Shown here piece by piece: positions 1-7,469 of a DNA stretch of 64,000 nucleotides. Each line of letters starts with the position of its first letter. Positions within the stretch are counted from its first letter, which is position 1. Origin of the DNA: Streptomyces sp. SID13031 (GTDB taxonomy: Bacteria; Actinomycetota; Actinomycetes; Propionibacteriales; Kribbellaceae); assembly GCF_010548305.1 (NCBI RefSeq), contig NZ_JAAGLV010000009.1, forward strand, positions 124,001 through 188,000, written 5' to 3'. A program made the translations under genes and the position numbers. The notes under the pieces were generated by a model, which was not told the origin of the DNA, did not search any database, and saw only the letters and a list, made by a program, of their open reading frames with translations.

Positions 1-264
1 GGTGGCTCCGCCGTCGAAGAACGAGTCGGGCGTCCGGTTCACGATCGCCATCACCGCGAACTCCCCGGGCCCGAAGCTCCGCCCACCCAACCGCAGTACT
101 CCGCGGTCAAGTACCCCGTCGTCTAGTACGCCGTCGTCTAGTACGCCGTCGTCTAGTACGCCGTCGTCAAGTGTCCCGTGGTCAAGCACCCCGTGGTCGA
201 GCACGCCCTGGTCAGGTACCCCGCGGTCAAGTACCCCGTCACCAAGTACTCCGTCGTCAGCCAC
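1..264 (-). CDS. folP: dihydropteroate synthase, N-terminal fragment with repeat-encoded extension
   Basis: Only the 5' part lies in the window; the gene runs off the left edge. The last 17 residues before the edge read MAIVNRTPDSFFDGGAT, the first strand and loop of dihydropteroate synthase (pterin/PABA condensation in folate synthesis), preceded by LRLGGRSFGPGEFAV, the usual N-terminus of actinobacterial FolP. Upstream, in the same frame, is a run of about eleven pentapeptides of the type VLDDG encoded by a 15-bp tandem repeat. The frame is closed by a TAG at 276-274. No ATG precedes the FolP core; in-frame GTG codons at 264, 204 and 189 are the possible starts, all inside the repeat, so the start is uncertain. 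The family assignment is firm; whether it is the main FolP or the FolP2-like paralogue cannot be told from this fragment. Confidence 0.75.
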   Translation of the reverse strand, partial: MADDGVLGDGVLDRGVPDQGVLDHGVLDHGTLDDGVLDDGVLDDGVLDDGVLDRGVLRLGGRSFGPGEFAVMAIVNRTPDSFFDGGAT

Positions 265-270
265 GCCCCG
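91..270. repeat. 15-bp minisatellite in the folP 5' end
   Basis: About twelve copies of a 15-bp unit of the form AGTACGCCGTCGTCT (plus strand), the central four nearly identical and the outer ones diverged. Unit length is a multiple of three, so on the minus strand it stays in frame and encodes VLDDG-like pentapeptides at the N-terminus of FolP. On the plus strand it is also open (Ser-Thr-Pro repeats), but that reading has no independent support. Confidence 0.85.
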
Positions 271-334
271 ACTCTATCCACCGCACCTGCGGCGGTACCG
301 ATGGAGGGGATTCTCGGCGCGACTTACTTCAAGC

Positions 335-350
335 CATGAATTAAATCATG
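335..350. promoter_or_regulatory. imperfect palindrome in folP/fucD intergenic region
   Basis: CATGA-N6-TCATG, with only two mismatches over 16 bp. It lies 78 bp upstream of the dehydratase start in the divergent promoter region between folP and the catabolic operon. Probably a regulator site; the protein is unknown. Confidence 0.35.
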
Positions 351-374
351 AAAGCCGTGCACTTCGAGCCACAT

Positions 375-386
375 ATCCTATAGGAT
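375..386. promoter_or_regulatory. perfect palindrome ATCCTATAGGAT, candidate GntR/FCD operator
   Basis: A perfect 12-bp dyad 42 bp upstream of the fucD start. Short A/T-centred palindromes of this kind are typical operators of FadR/FCD-type GntR regulators that control sugar-acid catabolism. Such a regulator is encoded 4 kb away at 5901-6572, but the link is inference only. Confidence 0.45.
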
Positions 387-427
387 CTACGCATCAACTC
401 AGCTCGCCGCCAGAAACGGGTCTCTGC

Positions 428-1837
428 ATGCCGCGCTTCACCGAGGTCGAGACGTACGACGTCCGCTTCCCCACGTCGCTGGACCTGGACGGCTCCGACG
501 CGATGAACGCCGACCCGGACTACTCCGCGGCGTACCTGATCCTGCGGACCGACGCGGGTGACGGGCTCGAGGGACACGGGTTCGCCTTCACCATCGGCCG
601 GGGCAACGACGTCCAGACCGCGGCGATCGAGGCGCTGCGCGACCACGTCGTCGGCCTCGACGTGGACGCGACGCTGGCCGACCTCGGTGCTTTCTGGAAG
701 ACCTTGGTTCACGACTCGCAGCTGCGCTGGCTCGGCCCGGAGAAGGGCGTCATGCACATGGCGATCGGCGCGGTCGTCAACGCCGTCTGGGACCTGGCCG
801 CCAAGCGCGCCGGCGTACCGCTGTGGAAGTTGCTCGCCGATCTGACCCCGGAGCAGATCGTCGACCTGGTCGACTTCCGCTACCTCACCGACGCGCTCAC
901 CCGCGACGAGGCGCTGGAGATCCTGCACGCCGCCCAGCCGGGTCGCGCCGAGCGCGAGGAGCTGCTGCGGGAGCAGGGCTACCCGGCGTACACGACGACG
1001 CCCGGCTGGCTCGGGTACGACGATGTCAAGCTGGTCCGGCTGTGCCACGAGGCCGTCGCCGAGGGCTTCACCCAGATCAAACTCAAGGTCGGCGCGGACC
1101 TGGGAGACGACATCCGCCGGATGCGCCTGGCGCGCGAGGCGGTCGGCCCCGACATCCGGATCGCGATCGATGCGAACCAGCGCTGGGACGTCGGCGACGC
1201 GATCACCTGGATCGAGGCGCTGAAGCCGTACGACGTGTGGTGGGTCGAGGAGCCGACCAGCCCGGACGACATCCTCGGGCACGCCACCATCGCCCGCGCC
1301 GTCGCGCCGGTCCGGATCGCGACCGGCGAGCACGTCCAGAACCGGGTGGTCTTCAAACAACTCCTGCAGGCCGAGTCGCTGTCGTTCGTGCAGATCGACT
1401 CGGCCCGGGTCGCCGGCGTGAACGAGAACATCGCGATCCTGCTGCTGGCGGCGAAGTTCGGCGTACCGGTGTGCCCGCACGCCGGTGGGGTAGGACTGTG
1501 CGAGCTGGTCCAGCACCTGTCGATGTTCGACCTGGTCGCGGTCAGCGGTAGTACCGAGAACCGGGTGATCGAGTTCGTCGACCATCTGCACGAACACTTC
1601 TTGGAACCAGTCGTGATCAAAGACGGAAACTATGTCGCTCCACTCCGGCCGGGGTTCAGCGCCGAGATGGACGCGAAGACGCTGTTCGACTACCGCTACC
1701 CGGCTGGCAAGATCTGGACCGAGCTGACCAAGGCTGAGTCGACGAAGGCTGGGCCGACGAAGGCTGGGCCGACGAAGGCTGGGCCGACAAAGGCCGAGCT
1801 CACAAAGGCTGAGCTCACAAAGGAGAGCGAGAAGTGA
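428..1837 (+). CDS. fucD: L-fuconate dehydratase (enolase superfamily)
   Basis: 469 residues from the ATG at 428; the frame stays open upstream only because of the folP minisatellite. The protein should dehydrate L-fuconate to 2-keto-3-deoxy-L-fuconate with Mg2+. The enolase-superfamily residues are in place: KLK at 218-220, metal ligands D248, E274 and E301, and H351, in the sequence contexts IDAN, VEEP, TGEH and CPHAGG. These positions match the numbering I recall for the characterised Xanthomonas FucD. The last ~36 residues are not enolase fold: they are a repeated TKAGP/TKAEL lysine-rich tail. It overlaps the next gene by GTGA, so it opens a translationally coupled operon. Related acid-sugar dehydratases are possible, but fuconate is the best fit. 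Confidence 0.88.
   Translation: MPRFTEVETYDVRFPTSLDLDGSDAMNADPDYSAAYLILRTDAGDGLEGHGFAFTIGRGNDVQTAAIEALRDHVVGLDVDATLADLGAFWKTLVHDSQLRWLGPEKGVMHMAIGAVVNAVWDLAAKRAGVPLWKLLADLTPEQIVDLVDFRYLTDALTRDEALEILHAAQPGRAEREELLREQGYPAYTTTPGWLGYDDVKLVRLCHEAVAEGFTQIKLKVGADLGDDIRRMRLAREAVGPDIRIAIDANQRWDVGDAITWIEALKPYDVWWVEEPTSPDDILGHATIARAVAPVRIATGEHVQNRVVFKQLLQAESLSFVQIDSARVAGVNENIAILLLAAKFGVPVCPHAGGVGLCELVQHLSMFDLVAVSGSTENRVIEFVDHLHEHFLEPVVIKDGNYVAPLRPGFSAEMDAKTLFDYRYPAGKIWTELTKAESTKAGPTKAGPTKAGPTKAELTKAELTKESEK
1727..1831 (+). repeat. 15-bp tandem repeat encoding Lys-rich C-terminal tail of FucD
   Basis: Seven 15-bp units (ACGAAGGCTGGGCCG type) encode TKAES, TKAGP three times, TKAEL twice and a final TKESEK before the stop. 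Copies two to four are almost identical, which implies recent slippage or duplication. Confidence 0.9.
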
Positions 1838-2586
1838 CGGATTTCGCCGGCCTGAAGGCCGTGGTGACCGGAGGAGCCTCAGGGATCGGACTGGCCGCGG
1901 CCTTGCTGCTCGCGGCCCGCGGCGCCCAGGTGGTCGTCTTCGACCTGAAGCCGGACGTCCCCGCGCCGCTGACCGGGATCGCCGCCGACGTGAGCGACGA
2001 CAGCTCAGTCCGTGACGCGGTGTCGGCCGCGGCCCTGCAGCTCGGCGGCATCGACATCCTGGTGAACAACGCCGGTATCGGCGCGCAGGGGACGGTCGCG
2101 GGCAACGACGACGAGGAGTGGCACCGCGTCTTCGACGTGAACGTGGTCGGAATCGCCAGGGTCACCCGCGCCACGCTGCCCTACCTGCGGCGCTCCTCGG
2201 CCGCGGCGATCGTCAACACTTGCTCCATCGCGGCGACAGCGGGACTCCCGAACCGGGCGTTGTACAGCGCGAGCAAGGGCGCAGTACTGGCGCTGACCAT
2301 GGCGATGGCAGCCGATCACGTGCGCGAAGGAATCCGCGTCAACTGCGTCAACCCCGGTACTGCGGACACGCCGTGGGTCGGCCGACTCCTCGACGTCGCC
2401 ACCGACCCGGCCGCCGAGCGCGCCTCCTTGGAAGCCCGGCAGCCGATGGGCCGCTTGGTCTCGGCCGACGAGGTCGCCGCGGCGATCGCCTACCTCGCCA
2501 GCCCATTGGCCGGTTCAACCACCGGTACTGCGCTCGCCGTCGACGGCGGCATGCAAAACCTCCGGCTCCCGGCGGCGAGGCCATGA
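1834..2586 (+). CDS. SDR-family oxidoreductase, probable 2-keto-3-deoxy-L-fuconate dehydrogenase
   Basis: 250-residue classical short-chain dehydrogenase beginning at a GTG that overlaps the fucD stop. It shows the cofactor loop TGGASGIG near residue 12, NNAG near 80, and the catalytic YSASK. After the dehydratase step, oxidative fucose catabolism needs an NAD-dependent oxidation of 2-keto-3-deoxy-L-fuconate; position between the dehydratase and an aldo-keto reductase makes that the likeliest role. SDR specificity cannot be read from sequence, so L-fucose dehydrogenase is an alternative. Confidence 0.8.
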   Translation: MTDFAGLKAVVTGGASGIGLAAALLLAARGAQVVVFDLKPDVPAPLTGIAADVSDDSSVRDAVSAAALQLGGIDILVNNAGIGAQGTVAGNDDEEWHRVFDVNVVGIARVTRATLPYLRRSSAAAIVNTCSIAATAGLPNRALYSASKGAVLALTMAMAADHVREGIRVNCVNPGTADTPWVGRLLDVATDPAAERASLEARQPMGRLVSADEVAAAIAYLASPLAGSTTGTALAVDGGMQNLRLPAARP

Positions 2587-3548
2587 AGCTGTTCGCGGAG
2601 GACAACCGGATCGGCCTCGGTGGCGCTCCACTCGCCGGGCTCTTCTCCCCCGTCGCCGACGCGGAGGCAGTCGCAACTGTCCAGGCCGCTTGGGATGAGG
2701 GCTGGCGCTACTTCGACACGGCGCCGCACTACGGACTCGGTCTGGCCGAGGAACGTCTCGGCGCAGGCCTGGCGGGCAAGCCGCGGTCGGAGTACGTGCT
2801 GTCCTCGAAGGTCGGACGGATCATCTACGAGGCCGACACCCCCGAGCCCGATGGCGAAGGCTTCGCGGTGGTCTCGAACCGCCGGCGGAGGTGGGACTTC
2901 AGCCGTGACGGCGTCCTGCAGAGCATCGAGGACTCGCTGCGGCGGCTCGCCGTCGACCGGCTCGACGTCGTCTTCGTCCACGACCCGGACGACCACTACG
3001 AAGAGGCCGTGGCGACGGCGTTCCCGACCTTGATCGAGCTTCGCGACCAGGGCGTGATCGGCGCGATCGGCTCCGGCATGAACCAAGCCGCGATGCTCAC
3101 CCGCTTCGTCCGCGAGGTGGACATCGACGCCATCATGCTCGCCGGCCGCTACACCCTCCTCGACCCCGACGGCCTCGACGATGTCCTGCCCGCCTGCCTG
3201 GAGAACGACGTCCAGGTGGTTGCCGTAGGCGTCTTCAACTCGGGTCTCCTCTCCCAGCCCCGACCGGCGGCCGACGCCACCTTCAACTACGCACCGGCCC
3301 CGGCCGCCCTGGTCGAAAAGGCCAACAAGCTCGCCGACGTCTGCGACGCCCACGGCGTGACGCTCCCCGCGGTTGCCCTCAAGTTCCCGTTGGCGCACCC
3401 TGCGGTCGCCGGCATCGCAGTCGGCTGCCGCAACGCGTCAGAGGTCCACGCCAACGCAGCACTGGCGCGCACCGAAGTACCGGCTGGGGTTTGGGCGGAC
3501 CTCAAGTCCGCCGGCCTGCTCCGAGCAGACGCACCCACTCCCACCTAG
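2583..3548 (+). CDS. aldo-keto reductase, probable L-fucose dehydrogenase
   Basis: 321 residues starting at an ATG that overlaps the SDR stop (ATGA), third gene of the operon. It has the AKR signature around the catalytic Tyr (FDTAPHYGLGLAEERLG) and the strand DVVFVHDPDDHY where the catalytic His sits. It belongs with D-threo-aldose 1-dehydrogenase/pyridoxal dehydrogenase-type AKRs, which oxidise L-fucose to the lactone. With fucD and the SDR this gives three of the expected five steps; the lactonase and the final hydrolase are not in the window. Confidence 0.8.
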   Translation: MKLFAEDNRIGLGGAPLAGLFSPVADAEAVATVQAAWDEGWRYFDTAPHYGLGLAEERLGAGLAGKPRSEYVLSSKVGRIIYEADTPEPDGEGFAVVSNRRRRWDFSRDGVLQSIEDSLRRLAVDRLDVVFVHDPDDHYEEAVATAFPTLIELRDQGVIGAIGSGMNQAAMLTRFVREVDIDAIMLAGRYTLLDPDGLDDVLPACLENDVQVVAVGVFNSGLLSQPRPAADATFNYAPAPAALVEKANKLADVCDAHGVTLPAVALKFPLAHPAVAGIAVGCRNASEVHANAALARTEVPAGVWADLKSAGLLRADAPTPT

Positions 3549-3593
3549 CCCGGCGCGGCCCGGACCGCCACCACACACCAAACCTGAGTCGCC

Positions 3594-3617
3594 GCGTGGC
3601 GTGGCGCCCCGCCACGC
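3594..3617. terminator. possible terminator after the fucose operon
   Basis: GCGTGGC / GCCACGC, 7-bp stem with a 10-nt GC-rich loop, 45 bp after the AKR stop. No T-run follows, so this is a weak call. Confidence 0.35.
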
Positions 3618-3689
3618 TCAGCAGCCCCGGCCCGCGACACCTTGATGTGTGACGGCGGTCCGCCCCCCTCGCCTAGATTCAGCGGCTAG

Positions 3690-3992
3690 TCAGTCCAGGA
3701 CCGCGGTCGCCTCGATCTCGACCAGGCGGGCGGGAACGTCGAGGGCGGCGACGCCGATGAGTGTGCCTGGAGGTACGGGGGTGACGCCGAGCTTGGCGGC
3801 CGCTCGGGCTGCGCCTTCGCCGAAGAGGGCCAGTTTGTCGGGGGTGTAGTCGACGACGTAGACGGTCAGTTTGGCGACGTCGTCGAAGGTGCCGCCGATG
3901 CCGGCCCACGAGGCGGTGACCGCCGTACTGCGGTGGGTGGCGGGCGTAGTACCGGACGAGAAGGTTGTCGCCGTGACCCAGTCGGCGAACAA
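3690..3992 (-). pseudogene. RidA (YjgF/YER057c) family remnant, 5' end lost
   Basis: From about residue 32 on this reads as a RidA-type enamine/imine deaminase: GGTFDDVAKLTVYVVDYTPD, then PPGTLIGVAALDVPARLVEI, the trimer-interface and active-site half. The first ~30 residues (MFADWVTATTFSSG...) do not resemble the conserved RidA N-terminus with its Ser-Gly-Q segment, and at 100 residues it is short for the family. The homology stops near where an oppositely oriented GNAT fragment ends. I read it as a truncated gene; a divergent but functional small protein is less likely. Confidence 0.6.
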
Positions 3993-4094
3993 GCCTCGCT
4001 ACGGCTGCTGAAGCGGCTTGGATTCGTGGAAGTCGACCGCTTCGAGGAGTTCAGCGCCGAGCAGACGACGCTCGCCGCCGAACTCCCCCGCTGA
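3985..4094 (+). pseudogene. C-terminal fragment of a GNAT acetyltransferase
   Basis: The plus strand encodes EQASLRLLKRLGFVEVDRF followed by EEFSAEQTTLAAELPR and TGA. This is the last helix-strand unit of RimJ/RimL-type N-acetyltransferases (N-x-x-S-x-R-L-L-x-x-L-G-F). No acetyl-CoA-binding half is present in any upstream frame, so it is a decayed stub. It abuts the RidA remnant head to head, marking an old deletion or rearrangement breakpoint at about 3985. Confidence 0.6.
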
Positions 4095-4098
4095 GCCG

Positions 4099-5679
4099 TT
4101 AGAGCGGTTCGATCTCGGTTAGTTCGTTGTGGTCGAGGTGGAGCCAGCGGGTGATGCCGATCTCTCGGAGGAACGGGAGGTCGTGGCTGGCGATCAGCAG
4201 CGCGCCGTTGTAGGAGGCCAGGGCGTCTTGGAGTTGGGCGACGCTGGCGAGGTCGAGGTTGTTGGTGGGTTCGTCGAGCATCAGTAGCTGGGGTGGGGGT
4301 TCGGCCAGGAGCAACGCGGCCAGGGTGGCCCGGAAGCGTTCGCCGCCCGACAAGGTGCTGACGGGTTGGTCGGCGGCCCGGCCCCGGAAGAGGAAGCGGG
4401 CCAGGCGGGAGCGGCGGTCCTGGTTTTCCACGGTGGGGGCCAGGAGGGCCAGGTTTTCCACCACGGACAAGGAATCCTGGAGCAGGTCGAGTCGTTGCGG
4501 GAGCAGTCGCCACGGCACCAGGGGCAGCTCGTCCGCGGTGAGCGCATGGAGCAGGGTGCTTTTGCCTGCACCGTTCGGGCCGGTCAGAGCTATCCGTTCA
4601 GGTCCCCGGATCTCGAGGTCGGCGTGCAGTCCGGTCCGTAGTGCGTAGTCCTCCAGGCGAAGCACGATCCGCCCGGCAGGAACCGTGGTCTTCGGCAGGT
4701 CGACGCGGATCTTGTCGTCGTCGTGGACCTTCTCCTCCGCGTCGGCGAGCGCGTCCTGCGCCGCGTCGAGGCGATCGCTGTGCATGCCGAGGTGCTTGCC
4801 CGCCGACACCTGCGCGTTGCGTTTCAGGTTGCCGGCGACGATCTTCGGGATGCCGCCCTGCTCGAACGCGCGCTGCCCGGCCGCCCGCCGGCGGTCCATC
4901 TTCATCCGCGCCTCGATCAGCTCGCGTTTCTGCTTCTTCAGATCGGATTCGGCCGACCGGAGCATCCGCTCGGCCGCTTCCTGCTCGAGCGCGACGGCTT
5001 CCTCGTACGCCGTCAGGTTGCCGCCGTACCAGGTCACCTCCCCCTTGCGCAGATCGCCGATCTGGTCGACCCGGTCGAGCAGCTCGCGATCGTGGCTGAC
5101 GATCACCAGCGCGCCCCGGAACGCGTCGACCGCGTCGTACAGGTGCTTGCGGGCGTGCAGGTCGAGGTTGTTGGTCGGTTCGTCGAGCAGCAGGACGTCG
5201 GGGCGCTTGAGCAGTTCGGCGGCCAGGCCGAGCAGGATCGTCTCGCCGCCGGACAGTTCGCCGACGCTGCGGTCGAGGGTGATCGCGCCGAGGCCGAGCT
5301 TGCCGAGCATCGCCTCGGCCCGCTCCTCCACGTCCCAGCCGTCGCCGATGATCGCGAAGTTCGCCTCGGACGCGTCGCCGGCCTCGATCGCGGTGATCGC
5401 GGTGCGGATCCCGGCGATGCCGAGCGCCTGGTCGACGCGCAGGGTGGTGTCGAGAGTGAGGTCCTGCGGCAGGTAGCCGAGCTCGCCGCTGACCCGGATC
5501 GCCCCGCGTTGCGGAGTGAGGTGTCCGGCGATCAGCCGCAGCAGGGTGGACTTGCCGGCGCCGTTGCGCCCGACCAGCCCGGACCGCACGGGTCCCGCCA
5601 CGAAGGTCAGCCCGTCGAACTGCACGTCGCCGTCCGGCCAGGCGAAAAAGAGGTCGTTACACGTCAAAGAGAAAGACAT
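4099..5679 (-). CDS. ABC-F family ATPase, probable ribosome-protection type
   Basis: 526 residues with two ABC cassettes and no membrane segments. Cassette 1: Walker A GRNGAGKS, signature LSGGE, Walker B LLLDEPTNNLD. Cassette 2: GPNGAGKS, LSGGERFR, LMLDEPTNNLD. They are joined by a long charged coiled-coil linker (about residues 225-320, rich in KKQKRE and DRRR), the P-site tRNA interaction motif of ABC-F proteins. ABC-F proteins act on the ribosomal E site; many actinobacterial ones displace ribosome-targeting antibiotics. A short upstream reading frame just before the start (5686-5733) would fit antibiotic-responsive attenuation, so resistance is a reasonable inference, not shown. Confidence 0.85.
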   Translation of the reverse strand: MSFSLTCNDLFFAWPDGDVQFDGLTFVAGPVRSGLVGRNGAGKSTLLRLIAGHLTPQRGAIRVSGELGYLPQDLTLDTTLRVDQALGIAGIRTAITAIEAGDASEANFAIIGDGWDVEERAEAMLGKLGLGAITLDRSVGELSGGETILLGLAAELLKRPDVLLLDEPTNNLDLHARKHLYDAVDAFRGALVIVSHDRELLDRVDQIGDLRKGEVTWYGGNLTAYEEAVALEQEAAERMLRSAESDLKKQKRELIEARMKMDRRRAAGQRAFEQGGIPKIVAGNLKRNAQVSAGKHLGMHSDRLDAAQDALADAEEKVHDDDKIRVDLPKTTVPAGRIVLRLEDYALRTGLHADLEIRGPERIALTGPNGAGKSTLLHALTADELPLVPWRLLPQRLDLLQDSLSVVENLALLAPTVENQDRRSRLARFLFRGRAADQPVSTLSGGERFRATLAALLLAEPPPQLLMLDEPTNNLDLASVAQLQDALASYNGALLIASHDLPFLREIGITRWLHLDHNELTEIEPL

Positions 5680-5685
5680 CAGGGG

Positions 5686-5733
5686 TTACTCCGAGACCTC
5701 GAACGAGACCGCCCACCGACTGGTGGCGATCAA
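5686..5733 (-). CDS. candidate leader peptide upstream of the ABC-F gene
   Basis: A TTG-started frame encodes MIATSRWAVSFEVSE and stops at TAA only 6 nt before the ABC-F ATG; its 3' end carries the ABC-F Shine-Dalgarno (GGAG). A dyad CCACC-N4-GGTGG (5713-5726) lies inside it. Inducible ABC-F and rRNA methylase genes are often preceded by such short peptides. Evidence is positional only. Confidence 0.4.
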   Translation of the reverse strand: MIATSRWAVSFEVSE

Positions 5734-5879
5734 CCGCTACTGAAGAGAGATCTCAGTTCGACAACCCAAGCCCCTGACGCCGGCAATGTGACACCACCCA
5801 GCGTAGAAGCCAGCCCCCGGCGCTTCAACCCAATTTCCCCCCGTCGCACAAAGCACCAGCCCCCACCCGCCCCGCCCGC

Positions 5880-5898
5880 CCCGCCGTTTTTCGGCGGG
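5880..5898. terminator. hairpin at the 3' end of the GntR gene
   Basis: CCCGCCG-TTTTT-CGGCGGG, 7-bp perfect stem immediately past the GntR stop. The loop, not the tail, carries the T/A run. Confidence 0.45.
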
Positions 5899-5900
5899 AC

Positions 5901-6572
5901 TCACCGGGCCTTGCGGAGCCAGGTTTCGACGCCGGCGATGTGGGCGGTCATCCAGGCCCGGGCCGCCTCGGTGTCGCCGGCTTCGATGGCGTCGAGGATC
6001 GCGGCGTGCTCGGCCAGGGTGCGTTCGACGGCGCCCGCCTGGGTGACGCCGCGCCAGATCCGGGCTCGCTGGGTGGCGCCGGAGATGCCGTCGAGCAACG
6101 AGCAGACGACCGCGTTGCCGCTGGCCTCGGCGATGCCCCGGTGGAACCGGAGGTCGTTCGCGACGAGGTCGTCGACGGCGGCGTCGGCGGTCAGGTCGCT
6201 GGTCAGCAACCTCAAGTCAGCCAGTTGCTCGCGGCTGATCCGGACCGCGGCCAGCGCGGCGACGCCGGGCTCCAGCAACCGGCGTACCTCGAAGAACTGC
6301 AGCACCGAATCGTCCTGGTGCAGGTCGACCATGAAGCTGAGCGCGTCGAGCAGGTGCGCCGAGTCGAGCGAGGTCACATACGTGCCGTCGCCGTGCCGCA
6401 CGTCGAGCACGTTGACCAGGGTGAGCGCTTTCACGGCCTCGCGCAGCGAGTTCCGCGACAACCCCAACCGGGCGGCGAGGTCCGCCTCCTTGGGCAACCG
6501 GTCGCCCGGCCCCAACTCCCCCGAGGTGATCATGTCCTTGATCTTGACGATCGCCTCATCCGTCAACGCCAT
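5901..6572 (-). CDS. FadR-type GntR family transcriptional regulator
   Basis: 223 residues from the ATG at 6572; the frame extends upstream but the extra sequence is not GntR-like. N-terminal winged helix with LPKEADLAARLGLSRNSLR and the wing GDGTYV (residues ~25-65), then an all-helical FCD domain with the metal/ligand residues in NDLRFHRGIAEASGN and EHAAILDAIEAGD. FCD regulators usually sense organic or sugar acids. It stands alone between an ABC-F gene and DUF3052 and may control the fucose operon 4 kb to the left, which carries a matching type of palindrome. Confidence 0.85.
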   Translation of the reverse strand: MALTDEAIVKIKDMITSGELGPGDRLPKEADLAARLGLSRNSLREAVKALTLVNVLDVRHGDGTYVTSLDSAHLLDALSFMVDLHQDDSVLQFFEVRRLLEPGVAALAAVRISREQLADLRLLTSDLTADAAVDDLVANDLRFHRGIAEASGNAVVCSLLDGISGATQRARIWRGVTQAGAVERTLAEHAAILDAIEAGDTEAARAWMTAHIAGVETWLRKAR

Positions 6573-6656
6573 CTGGTCAGTATGCCGCCCGGTACGGTCC
6601 GCGGCGCCCACATCCGGTGGTTGGCACGGCGGCGTCCGCGGCGGATGATCGGCGCC

Positions 6657-7061
6657 ATGGCCGAGGGGTACTCCGCGAAGCCGCTTGCCGCGAAGCTCGG
6701 GATCAGGCCCGAGCACACCGTGGTGCTCGACCATGCCCCGCCCGGGTTCGCGATCGAGGGGTTGCCCGACGGCGCCAGAACGCTCACCCGGCCGGGGCGG
6801 GCGCAGTACGGCGTACTCCTCGTCTTCTGCCCCGATCGCGCCCGGCTGGCCGCCAGACTGCCGGTACTACTGGCGAAAACCACCCCCGCCGGGATGATCT
6901 GGGTCGCGTGGCCGAAGCGGGCGTCCGGCGTACCGACCGATCTGGACGAGAACGGCGTCCGCGAGCTGGCTCTGCCGCTCGGGGTAGTGGATGTGAAGGT
7001 CTGTGCGATCGATGCCACCTGGTCCGGGCTCAAATTGGTCCGCCGCCTGGCCAATCGGTGA
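6657..7061 (+). CDS. DUF3052 family protein
   Basis: 134 residues starting MAEGYSAKPLAAKLGIRPEH; an in-frame ATG 12 nt upstream (6645) is the alternative start. The pattern (short N-terminal LGI segment, an alpha/beta core, then PAGMIWVAWPKR and a WSGLKLVRR C-terminus) matches DUF3052, soluble proteins of unknown function common in actinobacteria. No catalytic motif is visible. It is divergent from gntR, with starts about 85 bp apart. Confidence 0.75.
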   Translation: MAEGYSAKPLAAKLGIRPEHTVVLDHAPPGFAIEGLPDGARTLTRPGRAQYGVLLVFCPDRARLAARLPVLLAKTTPAGMIWVAWPKRASGVPTDLDENGVRELALPLGVVDVKVCAIDATWSGLKLVRRLANR

Positions 7062-7469
7062 GAACTGGACTGATCCGCTGCGTGACCTTGACCACATTCG
7101 CCTCCGGCAGTACCCATCACGGCCCGCGAGGATCCCGCTGCATACAGTGGCCAACCGAGCGCACGGACCTGTCATCGGTAGACCGGAATCCCCGCTGGAA
7201 ACCCACCCCTGCAACGCGTACGGCAGTTCCCCCGGCGTCAGTCCAGTTCCCGGCGGCGCCGTCCGTCCGGCCGATCGCTGGAACACCTGCCACGGCAGTG
7301 TTCCAGCCCTCGATCGATCAACTGCGCGGGCGCCAACCACTCGATCGACTGGTCCGGTGATCCCGGGCTGCGGAACTGTTGCGGCAGCTATTAACCTTGG
7401 CTCGGGAAGTCCCCCATAACTTCTGTAGTCATAACCGTGGTATCCCGATCGGAAGAGGCGAACTGCCAA
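7062..7469. other. long leader region upstream of kgd
   Basis: 407 bp without a credible gene. It holds a perfect 10-bp hairpin (7277-7307) and a possible promoter near 7392-7430 (TTAACC and TGTAGT-like hexamers). It is GC-rich and I see no known riboswitch motif in it. Confidence 0.5.
7277..7307. terminator. 10-bp hairpin between DUF3052 and kgd
   Basis: GCTGGAACAC and GTGTTCCAGC form a perfect stem around an 11-nt loop, 163 nt before the kgd start. It could terminate DUF3052 transcription or act in the kgd leader. No T-run follows. Confidence 0.45.

Noticed and set aside
2..427. Ser-Thr-Pro repeat extension of FucD
   Set aside because: The frame stays open only through the folP minisatellite; FucD alignment starts at the ATG at 428 and the minus strand encodes a real FolP N-terminus.
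4723..6648. 641-codon plus-strand frame
   Set aside because: Runs antisense across the ABC-F and GntR genes, both of which have clear family motifs.
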